From Taenia hydatigena (Eukaryota; Platyhelminthes; Cestoda; Cyclophyllidea; Taeniidae), in assembly GCA_036345935.2 (NCBI GenBank), contig JADWOT020001234.1, positions 16,865 through 80,864 of the forward strand: DNA of 64,000 nucleotides. Direction: 5' to 3'. This document shows, one piece after another, positions 46,281-59,607 of this stretch. A program made the position numbers and the translations under genes. The notes beneath the pieces were generated by a model. That model was not told the origin of the DNA. It searched no databases and saw only the letters and a program-made list of their open reading frames with translations. Position 1 is the first letter of the stretch. Every line of letters starts with the position of its first letter.

Positions 46281-47506
46281 ACGACTAAAAGTCGACGAAA
46301 AAAGGAAAGTTATTGAGTGCTTTTTCATTGAAAGATCAAAAACAAGTGCACCGCTATTTTTTGCATGGGTTCATTTTATCCATGGATAAGATTGTGACCC
46401 CAAAAGAGTAAAAAGGAGAGGAGAGACAGTGAGGAGATGGCAGTGACATGTAGTTCAGCTGCACTTACCTCTCATAGACAGCAAGTGGCATAATTTTGTG
46501 CTAGAATTAAACGGCTACAATATTATATGGATCCGCAATATCCTTGCTATGTATTGTGTTCATTATTCGCACTAAGTAGTGCTGGACAGAAACAGCCAGT
46601 GCATTTTGATCAGTGGACCAAAGACATCTTAGACAAGCATAAAATTACAACAACTAAGAACCACATCTTATAACTATTCACCCCATGCTTGTGATTTGCA
46701 AATCAATCGGAGTTTTTTCTCCATGCTGACAAAAAGTGGTGATGTATTAGACTAAGCATGCTATAATGTCTAATCCGCCAAGAAACTCTTCTTTGGCGAG
46801 AAATTTTGTCTGTAATAGAAGATATAATGAAGGAACAGATAAATTCTGATGGGATTTTAGTAAATGCACATTTATGCAATTTTATCGTCTTGTCTAGAAG
46901 TGGGTGGGTCGTAAGGGAGAAATGCAAAGAAACGATGTAGGCCATGCAATGGCTGCAATCGACTATGAATGCAGAAGGGAAGGAGGATTTGCAACGTTTA
47001 TACGTGGGCGTGGAATGCAAAGAGAGCTAAAGAGGAAGAAAAATGGCGTGACGAGGGAAGCGGGATAGGAGGAAGTACTTGCGGTAGATTACGTAATTCT
47101 CCGCCCTCAATGATGGAGTCCATCTGTATTGTAGTCTTAGCTAAACCTCGTAACGGATGTTAGTAGGGTTGGCAAAATTGTTCATCATGCTGATTTTTCT
47201 GGCACTAATTTCTTTCTCGTGGTTGCGGCACAGGTCATGTTGACCTGCAGCGGACACCTTCATCTCAAATGGGCGTTTCAAGTAGCAACTGGATTGCATG
47301 ATTTGAGCTTGAGAGATTTCCATGTCATTTAAGCAGTTATTGCACAACTGGGAGATACTTAAATAATCTAGTCTCTGACTTATTTTACGTCTTTTTACTG
47401 TGAATATTGTTTATTCACCTCATCGTCCACTGTGATTTTTTCTAATGACTTCTTTGGCAACTTGTTGGTCACCTCGCACTGCAAGTCAATTGAAGTTAAT
47501 AGACAC

Positions 47507-49215
47507 GATTATTGCTTTCAGCTCCTATTTATCCACCTTGGAGCCTACAAAGTTAGCTAGCGATTCGCAAGATAAAGAGATTCCTGCGAGAAAAGCGATG
47601 CGCCAATTACGTGAATAGCAGCGGAACACAAACAAAATACTGGAATGTGGTGCTTTACAAATGTTGTAATTCTCGATTCTGAACTCATTGACGGCATGAA
47701 ATGTTTGCAGTTCCAATTCGATGGCACCTGATGAGCCTCGCAGTCAAATAGGGGTGGTAAACTGACGACCGTTTCCTTTTTAGGCTACTTTCCGCCACTG
47801 CTCTTCCCCATTGATTATTATTTTAGAACTTGTGTCAACGTATTACCATGCTGAGGTGGATGTATTTTGGGCGCTCCCGCGTCAATCTAGACTAGGTTAA
47901 AGAATCTCTTACCAAACTTTAGAACGAACTAGGATCTAATCGTATATTTGAAGTGTATAACGGTAAAATTCAGCCACCGAAGTCGAGAGAAGGTTTGCAA
48001 GAAAAAAGTCCTATATGCAGAGACGCTCGCGCTCGGATCAAAGCCCCTCCATACCACCCTGAAGCTGAATGATTGTGCTTAGTTCGGCTAAATAGGTACC
48101 AGGTACTTCTGAGGACGTTGTAGAAGAATCGTGCCTCTCACCATTGTCTTCAACATCTTCCCGTTGACGGGCTGGCAAATGAAGCAGCGGCGCGTGCAGC
48201 AAGTCACTTGAGATGCTGTTTTGTTCCATCTCTTACCCAAACTAAATATGCCGAGTGATGGACGGTAACGTACGACTGAACTACTTCGCATCTCAAATGT
48301 ATTGCCGATTAAGTGGGTGGAGTTGAGTAACATCTCAAGTCGTGAGTCATATTGTGCCTCTGCGAGAACGAGCCTTATCCTTCCTGAGCTTATGCTGTTT
48401 ACCCGAAAACATTTTAAATAGCGCTGCACATAACTTACTTTCACTCATCTTTCGGAATCCACGGGTGCAATAGCCCTTCGTTTTGTGTGCTTAGAGGCAC
48501 AATGGTATGAGATCAGTGGCGTCTGTCATTACAAGCATTCAGGGCCAGTCATCAAGTTGCCAGAATCCATTTGCGTTGCATAAACATATGAGCTCTTTGT
48601 CGGCCAGCCTTGTTTGATCAGTCGGAAATTTTATGCATGTAAAAAATTTGTCGTGAACGAAGGTATTTACAGCCGCTACAGTGCTGTACCATTACAAAAT
48701 GAATTCTTTTGCCACGAACTTCCTCTTGAAGAGGACTAAACATCATAAAACACGCAGCAAACTTACAGCATGTTCTAGAGATAATTACCCTGATCACTTT
48801 GGTTCATCAAATCATCCTAGATCGTATTGTACAGCAAGCTATAATTGGTAAGACAACCTGTCCAAACGGAAACAGAAGAGTAAACACTGAAAGTGGTGAG
48901 GACCATCTCAATGCAAAATTTTTGGTAGTTTATGTTCACCAACTTAACGCTAAGTTGGATTCATGCTTGCACCTTGTTGCGTCTAAGCCAAAACAGCACC
49001 AATCAACTTGGAGGTCTGGAGACAGGCAGGAATCTGCAATTTCAACTTTGAAACAAAATCAAATGGCATATTATTGCGTGTCCTTTATTCAGCCCATTCG
49101 CTCCGACAATCATTGGGTCAAGTAAAACAAATAACTTTTCTGCAAAATGAGCTTAAGTGCTCCACAATCTCTACCACGAACTATCTGCTTATTTTGTTTC
49201 GATGAGAAATGCAGC
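47507..49215. repeat. palindrome, outer left arm (diverged)
   Basis: Aligns as inverted repeat with about 57868-59607. Matches are continuous but with many substitutions and small indels: for example GCCCGTCAAC.GGAAGATGTTG (48160 region, - strand, with 58921-58945) and CATTGACAA-type flank 47510-47560 with 59560-59605. It includes the MSESK segment (- strand, ATG at 48448) and the block shared with 16.4 kb. Short minus frames here (47525-47716, 48038-48229, 48088-48444) are interrupted in the partner arm. Confidence 0.85.
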
Positions 49216-52157
49216 CCAAGGGATCCCGTTACGCCTTGCGAATTGCACTGTGCGCAAACAGGTCAGCTAAAAGATGGCAAGCATGTGTGGGGTGATATGA
49301 TAAAGTGATGCCGCAAAGTTGCCAGTAAAGTTTAGGACTAAAATGATTTGATCATTAGCAACTCAAGCGTTCGCCACTCGGATCAGGATGAGTTCCGATT
49401 CACTTGATATTTTTGTTAATAACCTGAAGCGAAAGCTCGAACCATAAACATGCATATCCATGCAGACTAACATAGGCATAAATGTATGTGCGTGTATTCA
49501 CCTGGGGTTAACCCTGCCACTGACGCTTTTTTGCGAACTATTTTAAGAGAAATTTTAGGGGAACTTGGAGATCAATCAAAATACAGAAACTCATTTGTTA
49601 TGCCCTACATTGTGAGGTAAGCGGTAAAATCTCAGCTTTTACCTCATGATTCATTTTGCCATTGGAATAACTGCAACCTATCCGTGTTTTTAAAGAATGC
49701 CGTCTAAGAATTCATCAGAGACGTCATCAGATCCGCTTCCCAGTTAGTTGCATTGCTCAATTTGTTGCACGGAAATCATCCACCTTTATTTTAAAATCAT
49801 TCCAGAAGTATTTGCCGAGTTCAAAACGGTTAGGTATCTGTATATCATTAATCACAATTTGGGTGAAAATTAGTGATCATTTAGAATTGACTGATTAGTG
49901 TCCAACATGTGTAGAACATATGGTATCGTAATTAAGATAAATGCAGGCTGTTGTCTTTACATCGACTCAAACTTCATTTGTCGCCAACCGTTGCCCTATT
50001 AATTTTTAAGGCTCTCTGCCTTGCGTGCAAGAGTTGTCAATATTTTAAGATCGGTACTGAAATATAGCTTTTAACACGTACCTAATGAAATTTTTAGCAC
50101 GATGATCTTAAGTTGGAAAAGGATGACGGTAACGTAGCCGCAATCTGCTTTAGGCTGAATCGAAGCATACAATTCTTCAAATAGTCTCAACACAGTGTCA
50201 GATCAGTCGACTTTGGTCTGTTTGCAGAAGGCGACGACAGAGACTCAATCAATCTAGTGGCTATTTACTGTGCTTGATAGCCTGGAACACTAGCCTTGCC
50301 CGTAGCAAACGGTTTGTGTGACTAATAACACCACTAAATCGGTCTGAATATTGCAGCGATCATCTTCTCAACTCCATCATTAGGCTTTCATTCTTGCCCA
50401 GACATTAAGATTTAAAGGAATTGGTCTTTCAAATGAAGTGGATTCATTGCATCCATCCTTGAATTGTCAAATCTTTCTCTGCTAAAGCATGGCGTCAAGA
50501 AATTGGGTGTTTTACTAAACTTGTATTTGTTAAAAGTCTGTGGATGATCGATGTGTTATTGGCGCTTTCACTGATCTTGGTTCGGCTTCAGCCTCCAAGC
50601 GAGCCATTTGCTGCCTAAAGTGGTTTTTGGCATAGCCTGAAATAAGCGTTTATGCATGAAGACAACTGAGGTTCTGACCATCTACTTAGTTCGTATCCGC
50701 AAACTTTTGTGACGTAATCCACCGGCGGGTAAAGGAATGTCTATTTATGTGCAACTCGATCTTCCTAGTTTTGTGATTAAACGACTTTTATTCACTCTTG
50801 CAATCCCACCTCCTCCCACACATCGGTAGCCCTTATTACAACGCCTGACTAACATGGACCATGGACCCCTATCAGCATGTGCATGAGCCAGTTATCTGAA
50901 AACCGCATAAGCACATTCCTTTAACTTCATGGCACGATGATGCATTGTATGCGCACGCAAGGCATATGATTCGATTTTGCGCTTTTGCCTTTGACCTCCC
51001 TTTTCTGGCCCCCATGCCCTTTGAGAGAACAGGTTATTTCGTTATAGATATGCTTACTGATCCTAGCTACCACAAATTAACGACCGAGTAGTCGAAACGC
51101 TTTTTGGTATTTCGATAGTTCTGCATAGAGCCAATGCAAAAGGGCCCAAGAAAGGATAATGGAAAAATCTAGCAGCATGGACAAAGTTGCCAATGAAAAT
51201 TCATGTTTAATAAGAAAGTAGCCTTTAAATATTCCCTGCATTACGATCAGTAAAAAAGCTGCTGCATTATAAAATGAAAAAATGTTGCCGACTGATCATA
51301 TGCTATTTTTAGAAAAGCATTAATAAAAGAAGGAAAACATAAAAACGGCAAAATTGAAAACGAAAAGACAGGTGAAACAATAATTACAAAAGTTAAAACG
51401 AAAGTGAAAGAATTCGATTTCAGACGAAAAACTAGCATTCATTTGCTGTGATGATGCAGTGGAAATGAGTTTTGGCTAGTAGAAGGGAAGAAAGGGTGAC
51501 CAATGAAGGCCCGTAGACGCCGGCGACCACGCCACGTGGCGGCCTCTGGTGTGCGTGCCACCATGGAGGTTGTGCTACGTTGGTGCGGGTTAGTACACAT
51601 GTGGGTGACGCTAGTGGAAAGGCTGCATTCGCTGGTCTAAACGCTAGCGATGAAACCGCGTACAAACCTCTGGTGTCCGTCCGGCCATTGAGTGCGGAGC
51701 ATGGTGGAAAGCCCGCTGGCGCGCGATTGCTGGCACACTTTATTCCTTTGTTCTTATTTACTCCCCACCCAATATTACCCTCCTCGTCCTCCTCACTCTT
51801 CCGCCTTCCCTTAAAAGCACTTTAATTAATCCGGAAACCCAATAAATAAGTCTTGTAGTTTCAGTCTATCAAGATGCCAGTGATAAACGTAATTAACGCA
51901 CACGAACGCCGATGACAGTTTTTGTTTTATGTTATGCAATTTTATATAAAGTCATAAGAAATCCTCAACTTGATTTCTACTGATATTAAATGACGCAAAG
52001 GGAAGGGCCACGTGGTATTAATGACTTAAAATATCTGGCCGGTACTCATCGAATGATCAGTTTCGGATTTGCATCAAATCATCGCTGTCTTATTTCTCTT
52101 TTAATTTGGCAAGGCCAGGTTAAACATAAATATACATAATTCGCCAAATTTGACCGC
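49215..52157. repeat. palindrome, inner left arm (near-identical)
   Basis: Base-for-base inverted match to 54927-57868. Positions pair with a constant sum of 107084 over most of the arm (107083 at the outer end, so one 1-bp indel). By eye only a few substitutions were noticed (near 49841, 49856, 50695 and 50760). The match ends abruptly at 52157/54927 on the spacer side. Contents look non-coding apart from a locally GC-rich patch (51510-51780). Confidence 0.95.
51510..51780. other. GC- and CpG-rich patch in the palindrome arms
   Basis: This patch is clearly richer in G, C and CpG than its surroundings and is mirrored at 55304-55574. It includes GCCACCATGG at 51557-51566, a textbook translation-start context, opening a 25-codon frame (MEVVLRWCGLVHMWVTLVER and on, stop at 51638). 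Frames of 77 and 81 codons on opposite strands also cross it. It might be a promoter-like or 5' exon region; nothing proves coding. Confidence 0.3.
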
Positions 52158-53962
52158 ATTATTCATCTAATGCGTCTCTTAATTGAGTTCCATTGGCATT
52201 TAAGTGCTCGCATTTTACGTGGGCAATTTTATTCACTCTTTCCAAAGAGCGGGTAGAGAGGTCGTAAAAGAAGTATAGCTGAATTGCGCAGCGCTGCGAC
52301 AAACAGACTACAGGGAGATTTTCATGGTATATATTATCATTTTATAATTGCATAGTTAAAGGCAATAAAATTAATCCCATTCAGGGTAGTGAAGGGCTGT
52401 ACAAGATAATTAGATGCGAAGTGAATTGCGTAGGGGGTCGATTACTTGAAGAGAGTGAAATGAAAACTAGTAAAGTGTGATGGAGTTGGTCTAGCGACTC
52501 GGAGGTTTAGGGGATCATTTCGGCATGGCCTATGTTTACCATTATGTGTTAACACACCAAGCGTGATACTTTTATTACAGCCTTAATGGATTTCTCTTCA
52601 AAATGTCCGCCAATATGTTTGGCATCGATAGAAGCAGGTGCACTCTTAGTACCCTCCTTTCTCTTGCTTGTTCAGGACTTGAACCAAGGCTGCAAACCGG
52701 TACACATCGACGTCTTCTTTCCATAATGTAGAATCTGTACGTTATAGGATAGGTGAAGCAGTGCGCAGTATTACTACGAGCTTTCTAATGGGTAAGTATA
52801 GGTTACGCATGCATAATAAAATTTAGTCATAAATGCATTTTGTCTGAAATGAGAATCTATTTTTACTTGATATCTAAGGCACGTGCAACTAAATTAGTTG
52901 CGCATTCTTTCCGTGAATGCCTACAGATAATTAAGCCATTACCTGTCACCTAAGGAAACACTGAAATTTGTTATTTTTCAAAAACTGCACTCGTTGTGAG
53001 GAGGAGGCGGTGAAGAAACAGTTCTGAACATCGAAGTTGGATGCATATGCATTATCTATGCATAACGCAGTCAAGTCATATTATTGGCGAAGAACTTTAT
53101 GCAGACCTAAACAATGCTTGCATATTGGAAACATTCAACCAGCTTAGTAGACGGAGCTGTGCACTGCATTGGAATGACTCGTAGAAAATACTCATTCGGT
53201 TAAGGAGGACCAAACCGGTGTTATTGACACTTTGTGCACCTCTGTAGTAGGAAAAAACCCGGAACGTTTGTCGGGAGAAGTAGAAGCGGAGCGACAAGTG
53301 CTGTAGTCTAAGGGCGTTTTTATGTGTGAGAGAAATAACTAAAGGAACGTTCTAAAGTCCCCCTTGACAAAAACTGTGCACTTAAGTGGACCTAGTTAAA
53401 GTCCGTCACGGGCTTTAGCACAGCGAAGTGCAATGATGAGCTTTACATGGGGTCAAAGCCTTAATAGGCTAAAACTCGGCTACAAAGTTAAGATTTATTT
53501 GCGTAAGTACTGCTTATCATTATCGTACGAGGAAATGGCGTGGTAAGGGGTAGAACATCAAAGTGAGTATCTGCTGGCGAACTCTGCAGTATTTTCACTT
53601 GGGTGGATATGTGGCTTGATTTGAGTGAAAGACTGCGCAAAAGGTGGTGGTGCCGTCTAGAGTGAAAGTAAAGATGTAGAAACGGTGTAGACGAAAAATA
53701 ATGCTAAGGTCAAAGGCAGAAGTCGCAAATACTTCAGTCCATTGAGTAGTGTTACTGGGAGGAGAAACGGTTAGTAAATATTGCGCAATGATTTGTTTAT
53801 TGCCAAGGTTATGCTCAGAACATTTTCAGCGCCAGCAAACGAAGCGCGCAGAGAGGCATGCATTAAATATACTCTGGAAGTGGCGATGTACTTGAAAGGG
53901 AGTGATACCTAAGGATAACTAATTTTTCTAACAGGTGGATGTCCCAATTTTTTTCAGCAAGG

Positions 53963-54325
53963 CTAATTCTTAAAGCTATTTCGTATATTTATGGTTATAA
54001 AAAGATTTAACATAATCTGATTTACTGAGCTTGCAGTAGTTGTCTGGTTGGCTTGGCAATGACGAAAGGGTGGTGTTGGATGTCTTTGGCATTTCAAACA
54101 GGTAATATATCCACACCCTCTTTTCTGTTTGCTTGCGTCGTCAACAATACGTCGTATTGCGTTATGCTGATCTAGGCTAAGGTAACACGCGCCGCTTAAC
54201 CACCTTGCATTAGTTCGCTCCGCCCTACTACAAATCTCATTCAAAATAATGAAAGTCAAACAACAAAAGACATCAAGGCAATGTAGCTGGTGTTTGCGCG
54301 CAGTCTGAATAAATTGTGCACCCAA
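53963..54325 (-). other. 120-codon ATG frame in the palindrome spacer
   Basis: Starts MGAQFIQTARKHQLHCLDVF and contains SLDQHNAIRRIVDDASKQKR and several Cys/His residues (GCGYITCLKCQRH, then FRHCQ). The Cys/His grouping could be a zinc-binding site, but spacing fits no family I know. No splice pair or second copy. It may be a short gene, an exon or chance. Confidence 0.3.
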
Positions 54326-54449
54326 GGAATCAGTTGCAATTTAAATGCAATTAAAAGACTAGTGCGACAATTTTTAAGGGCTGTAAATGGAAGAAATGCA
54401 AAACTACTACTCTTTAAGTGACAAGAAGTAGCAACTATCTTTCACTTGG

Positions 54450-54625
54450 CTTCCAGGTTTCACAAAGGCTTTAGAGACCACCACGACAATGGCTGCGTAC
54501 CATCTTCACTGTCGTACGATGCAATCGAACGTCTGGTTGAGGACTGACCCAGGAGGTCTACGCGCTTGTTAATCACATTCGCTGCATACTCCGTCACAGA
54601 TATTCGTACAACTCGCCCTTCTCAT
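54450..54625 (+). pseudogene. coding-like relic in the spacer
   Basis: One + frame reads DNGCVPSSLSYDAIERLVED and then a TGA. An adjacent frame continues QEVYALVNHIRCILRHRYSY. Joined by a frameshift they would form two amphipathic helices, loosely like a histone-fold (TAF6-type) N-terminus, but this is a weak resemblance from pattern only. Coding status is uncertain. Confidence 0.25.
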
Positions 54626-54926
54626 GACCTAAATGGATGCCTGCATCTGTGGACTGTGCTTAGTGCAAAACAGAAACTTTATCTTATATTTTGCACACTT
54701 GGATCATGTGCACCACTGTAGGCACATTATACTTTTGAGATTAACATTTCTATGCATCAACACTTTGTATACCTTGCATGTGAACGCATACATGATTGAA
54801 AGCATGTCTTTATGGAGAAGTATGCGTATTAATGCATAGGGGTGTAGAGTTAGGTCATGAAGTGTTTATTTGCACAGGATGGGATAATGCCTGCATCACT
54901 ACAAAAGATGAAGACCCGTGTAAAAG

Positions 54927-57868
54927 GCGGTCAAATTTGGCGAATTATGTATATTTATGTTTAACCTGGCCTTGCCAAATTAAAAGAGAAATAAGACAGC
55001 GATGATTTGATGCAAATCCGAAACTGATCATTCGATGAGTACCGGCCAGATATTTTAAGTCATTAATACCACGTGGCCCTTCCCTTTGCGTCATTTAATA
55101 TCAGTAGAAATCAAGTTGAGGATTTCTTATGACTTTATATAAAATTGCATAACATAAAACAAAAACTGTCATCGGCGTTCGTGTGCGTTAATTACGTTTA
55201 TCACTGGCATCTTGATAGACTGAAACTACAAGACTTATTTATTGGGTTTCCGGATTAATTAAAGTGCTTTTAAGGGAAGGCGGAAGAGTGAGGAGGACGA
55301 GGAGGGTAATATTGGGTGGGGAGTAAATAAGAACAAAGGAATAAAGTGTGCCAGCAATCGCGCGCCAGCGGGCTTTCCACCATGCTCCGCACTCAATGGC
55401 CGGACGGACACCAGAGGTTTGTACGCGGTTTCATCGCTAGCGTTTAGACCAGCGAATGCAGCCTTTCCACTAGCGTCACCCACATGTGTACTAACCCGCA
55501 CCAACGTAGCACAACCTCCATGGTGGCACGCACACCAGAGGCCGCCACGTGGCGTGGTCGCCGGCGTCTACGGGCCTTCATTGGTCACCCTTTCTTCCCT
55601 TCTACTAGCCAAAACTCATTTCCACTGCATCATCACAGCAAATGAATGCTAGTTTTTCGTCTGAAATCGAATTCTTTCACTTTCGTTTTAACTTTTGTAA
55701 TTATTGTTTCACCTGTCTTTTCGTTTTCAATTTTGCCGTTTTTATGTTTTCCTTCTTTTATTAATGCTTTTCTAAAAATAGCATATGATCAGTCGGCAAC
55801 ATTTTTTCATTTTATAATGCAGCAGCTTTTTTACTGATCGTAATGCAGGGAATATTTAAAGGCTACTTTCTTATTAAACATGAATTTTCATTGGCAACTT
55901 TGTCCATGCTGCTAGATTTTTCCATTATCCTTTCTTGGGCCCTTTTGCATTGGCTCTATGCAGAACTATCGAAATACCAAAAAGCGTTTCGACTACTCGG
56001 TCGTTAATTTGTGGTAGCTAGGATCAGTAAGCATATCTATAACGAAATAACCTGTTCTCTCAAAGGGCATGGGGGCCAGAAAAGGGAGGTCAAAGGCAAA
56101 AGCGCAAAATCGAATCATATGCCTTGCGTGCGCATACAATGCATCATCGTGCCATGAAGTTAAAGGAATGTGCTTATGCGGTTTTCAGATAACTGGCTCA
56201 TGCACATGCTGATAGGGGTCCATGGTCCATGTTAGTCAGGCGTTGTAATAAGGGCTACCGATGTGTGGGAGGAGGTGGGATTGCAAGAGTGAATAAAAGT
56301 CGTTTAATCACAAAACTAGGAAGACCGAGTTGCACATAAATAGACATTCCTTTACCCGCCGGTGGATTACGTCACAAAAGTTTGCGAATACGAACTAAGT
56401 AGATGGTCAGAACCTCAGTTGTCTTCATGCATAAACGCTTATTTCAGGCTATGCCAAAAACCACTTTAGGCAGCAAATGGCTCGCTTGGAGGCTGAAGCC
56501 GAACCAAGATCAGTGAAAGCGCCAATAACACATCGATCATCCACAGACTTTTAACAAATACAAGTTTAGTAAAACACCCAATTTCTTGACGCCATGCTTT
56601 AGCAGAGAAAGATTTGACAATTCAAGGATGGATGCAATGAATCCACTTCATTTGAAAGACCAATTCCTTTAAATCTTAATGTCTGGGCAAGAATGAAAGC
56701 CTAATGATGGAGTTGAGAAGATGATCGCTGCAATATTCAGACCGATTTAGTGGTGTTATTAGTCACACAAACCGTTTGCTACGGGCAAGGCTAGTGTTCC
56801 AGGCTATCAAGCACAGTAAATAGCCACTAGATTGATTGAGTCTCTGTCGTCGCCTTCTGCAAACAGACCAAAGTCGACTGATCTGACACTGTGTTGAGAC
56901 TATTTGAAGAATTGTATGCTTCGATTCAGCCTAAAGCAGATTGCGGCTACGTTACCGTCATCCTTTTCCAACTTAAGATCATCGTGCTAAAAATTTCATT
57001 AGGTACGTGTTAAAAGCTATATTTCAGTACCGATCTTAAAATATTGACAACTCTTGCACGCAAGGCAGAGAGCCTTAAAAATTAATAGGGCAACGGTTGG
57101 CGACAAATGAAGTTTGAGTCGATGTAAAGACAACAGCCTGCATTTATCTTAATTACGATACCATATGTTCTACACATGTTGGACACTAATCAGTCAATTC
57201 TAAATGATCACTAATTTTCACCCAAAGTGTGATTAATGATATGCAGATACCTAACCGTTTTGAACTCGGCAAATACTTCTGGAATGATTTTAAAATAAAG
57301 GTGGATGATTTCCGTGCAACAAATTGAGCAATGCAACTAACTGGGAAGCGGATCTGATGACGTCTCTGATGAATTCTTAGACGGCATTCTTTAAAAACAC
57401 GGATAGGTTGCAGTTATTCCAATGGCAAAATGAATCATGAGGTAAAAGCTGAGATTTTACCGCTTACCTCACAATGTAGGGCATAACAAATGAGTTTCTG
57501 TATTTTGATTGATCTCCAAGTTCCCCTAAAATTTCTCTTAAAATAGTTCGCAAAAAGCGTCAGTGGCAGGGTTAACCCCAGGTGAATACACGCACATACA
57601 TTTATGCCTATGTTAGTCTGCATGGATATGCATGTTTATGGTTCGAGCTTTCGCTTCAGGTTATTAACAAAAATATCAAGTGAATCGGAACTCATCCTGA
57701 TCCGAGTGGCGAACGCTTGAGTTGCTAATGATCAAATCATTTTAGTCCTAAACTTTACTGGCAACTTTGCGGCATCACTTTATCATATCACCCCACACAT
57801 GCTTGCCATCTTTTAGCTGACCTGTTTGCGCACAGTGCAATTCGCAAGGCGTAACGGGATCCCTTGTA
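54927..57868. repeat. palindrome, inner right arm (near-identical)
   Basis: Mirror of 49215-52157 (see there). The outer boundary near 57868 is sharp: beyond it the match drops to that of an old repeat within a few tens of bases. Confidence 0.95.
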
Positions 57869-59607
57869 CTGCATTTCTCATCGAAACAAAATAAGCAGAT
57901 ATTTCGTGGTGGAGTTTGTGGGGCAATTAAGCTAATTTTGCAAAAAAATTATCTGTTTTGCCTAACCTAAAGATTGTCGGAGCAAATGAGTTTAATAAAT
58001 TCTTCGCAATAATGTGCTGTTTAATTTTGCTTCAAAGTTGAAATTGTAGGTTTCTGCCTGTCTTGAGACCTTTAAGTTAACTGACGGTGTTTTGTCCTGA
58101 ACGCAACAAGGTGCAAGCATGAATCCAACTTAGCGCTAAGTTGGTGAACATAAACTTCCAAAAATTTTGCATTGAGGATAGTCCTCACCACTTTCAGTGT
58201 TTACTCTTCTGTTCCCGATCGGACAAGTTTTCTAACGAATTGTAGCTTGCTGCACAATACGGTTTAGGATGATTTGATGAATCAAAGTGATCGGGATACT
58301 TATCTCTATCGATTCTGGAACATGCTGCAAGTCTGCTGCATGTTTTGTGATGTTTAGTCCCCTTCAAGAGGAAGTCTGTGGCAAACGAATTCATTTTGCA
58401 ATGGTACAACACTGTAGCGGTTGTGAATGCCTCCGTTCACGATAAATTATCCGCACGCATAACATTTTCGACTTATCAAACAAGGCTTGCTGGCAAAGAA
58501 CTCATAATGTTGCTCAAATAAAATGGATCCTGGCAACTCGCAGACTGATCCAAAATGTTTGCAGTGACAGACGCAACTAATCGCATACCACTGTGCTACC
58601 AAATGCATAAAATGCCGGATTATCGTGCCTGAAATTCCGAAAAATGAGTGAAATTAAGTTATGTGTCACGCTATTCATAGCATTTTTTGGTTAAACAGCA
58701 TAAGCTCAAGAAGGATAGGGCTCGTCCTTGCAGGGGCACGATATGACTCACGACTTGAGGTGTAGCTCAACTCCACCCACTTGATCAGCAATACATCTGA
58801 GATGCGAAGTAGTTCAGCCTTACGCGACCGTGCATCACTCTGCTTATTCCTCTTGGAAATAAGACAGTGCAAAACGGTATATCACGTGACTCGCTGCACG
58901 TGTTGCTGCTTTGTTCGCCAGCCCGTCAACTGGAAGATGTTGAAGACAATGGTGAGAGGCACGATTCTTCTACAACGTCCTCAGAAGTACCTAGTACCTA
59001 TTTAGACGGACTAAGCGCAATCATTTAGCTTCAGGGTGGTATGGGGGCCTTGATCCGGGCGCGAGTGTCTCTGCATATAAAAGGACTTTTTTCTTGCAAA
59101 CCTTCTCTCTCCTTCGGCGGCTGATTTTCACCGTTATGCACTTTGAATGTACAATTAGATATCCTACCTCGTTCTAAAGTTTGGGAAGAGTTCCTTTAAC
59201 CTAGTCTCGGTTGACGTAATAGCACCTAAAAGACATCCACCTCAGCATGGTAATGCATTGACACTAGTTCTAAAACAATAATCAAGGGGAAAGAACAGTG
59301 GTGGAAAATAGCCTAATAGGGAAACATTCGTCATTTTACCATCCCCATTTGACTACGAGACTCATCAGGCGCCATCGACTTGGAACTGTATACACTTTAT
59401 ACTGCCAATAAATTCAGAAACTAGAATTAGTACAATTGTAAAGCATGAACATATCCTTAAGCACCTAAATCCAGTCATTTGTTTGAGTTCTGCTGCTGTT
59501 GACGTATTAGGGCATGGCTTTCATGGCAGAAATCACTTTACCATGCAAATCACTAGCTAACTTCGTAGGCTTTAAGGTGGGCAAACACGAGCTGAAAGCA
59601 TTAATGA
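57868..59607. repeat. palindrome, outer right arm (diverged)
   Basis: Inverted partner of 47507-49215. It carries the MSESK segment on + (ATG at about 58645) with a stop in the first helix, and, further on, a conserved run ARQLEDVEDNGERHDSSTTS-like around 58918-58990 in the frame shared with the left arm (DVEDNGERHDSSTTSSEVP in both). Frames at 58194-58412, 58675-58872 (-) and 58781-59005 (+) are not conserved across arms as full frames. Confidence 0.85.

Larger units (their letters stand above)
52158..54926. other. palindrome spacer
   Basis: 2769 bp of sequence present once. It holds a 120-codon minus frame (53963-54325) and a coding-like + stretch (54450-54620), described separately. The rest shows no gene. 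Confidence 0.8.

Noticed and set aside
48088..48444. 118-codon minus frame as an intact gene in the palindrome outer arm
   Set aside because: The matching frame is broken in the right arm and at 38 kb, and a different phase (VEDNGERHDSSTTS) is the one conserved between arms.
54450..54625. TAF6-type histone fold
   Set aside because: Needs a frameshift to join two frames and rests on a loose pattern; kept only as an unnamed relic.
51247..55837. Matching frames in both palindrome arms taken as a conserved gene family
   Set aside because: The arms are nearly identical DNA, so conserved frames carry no evidence of selection on protein.
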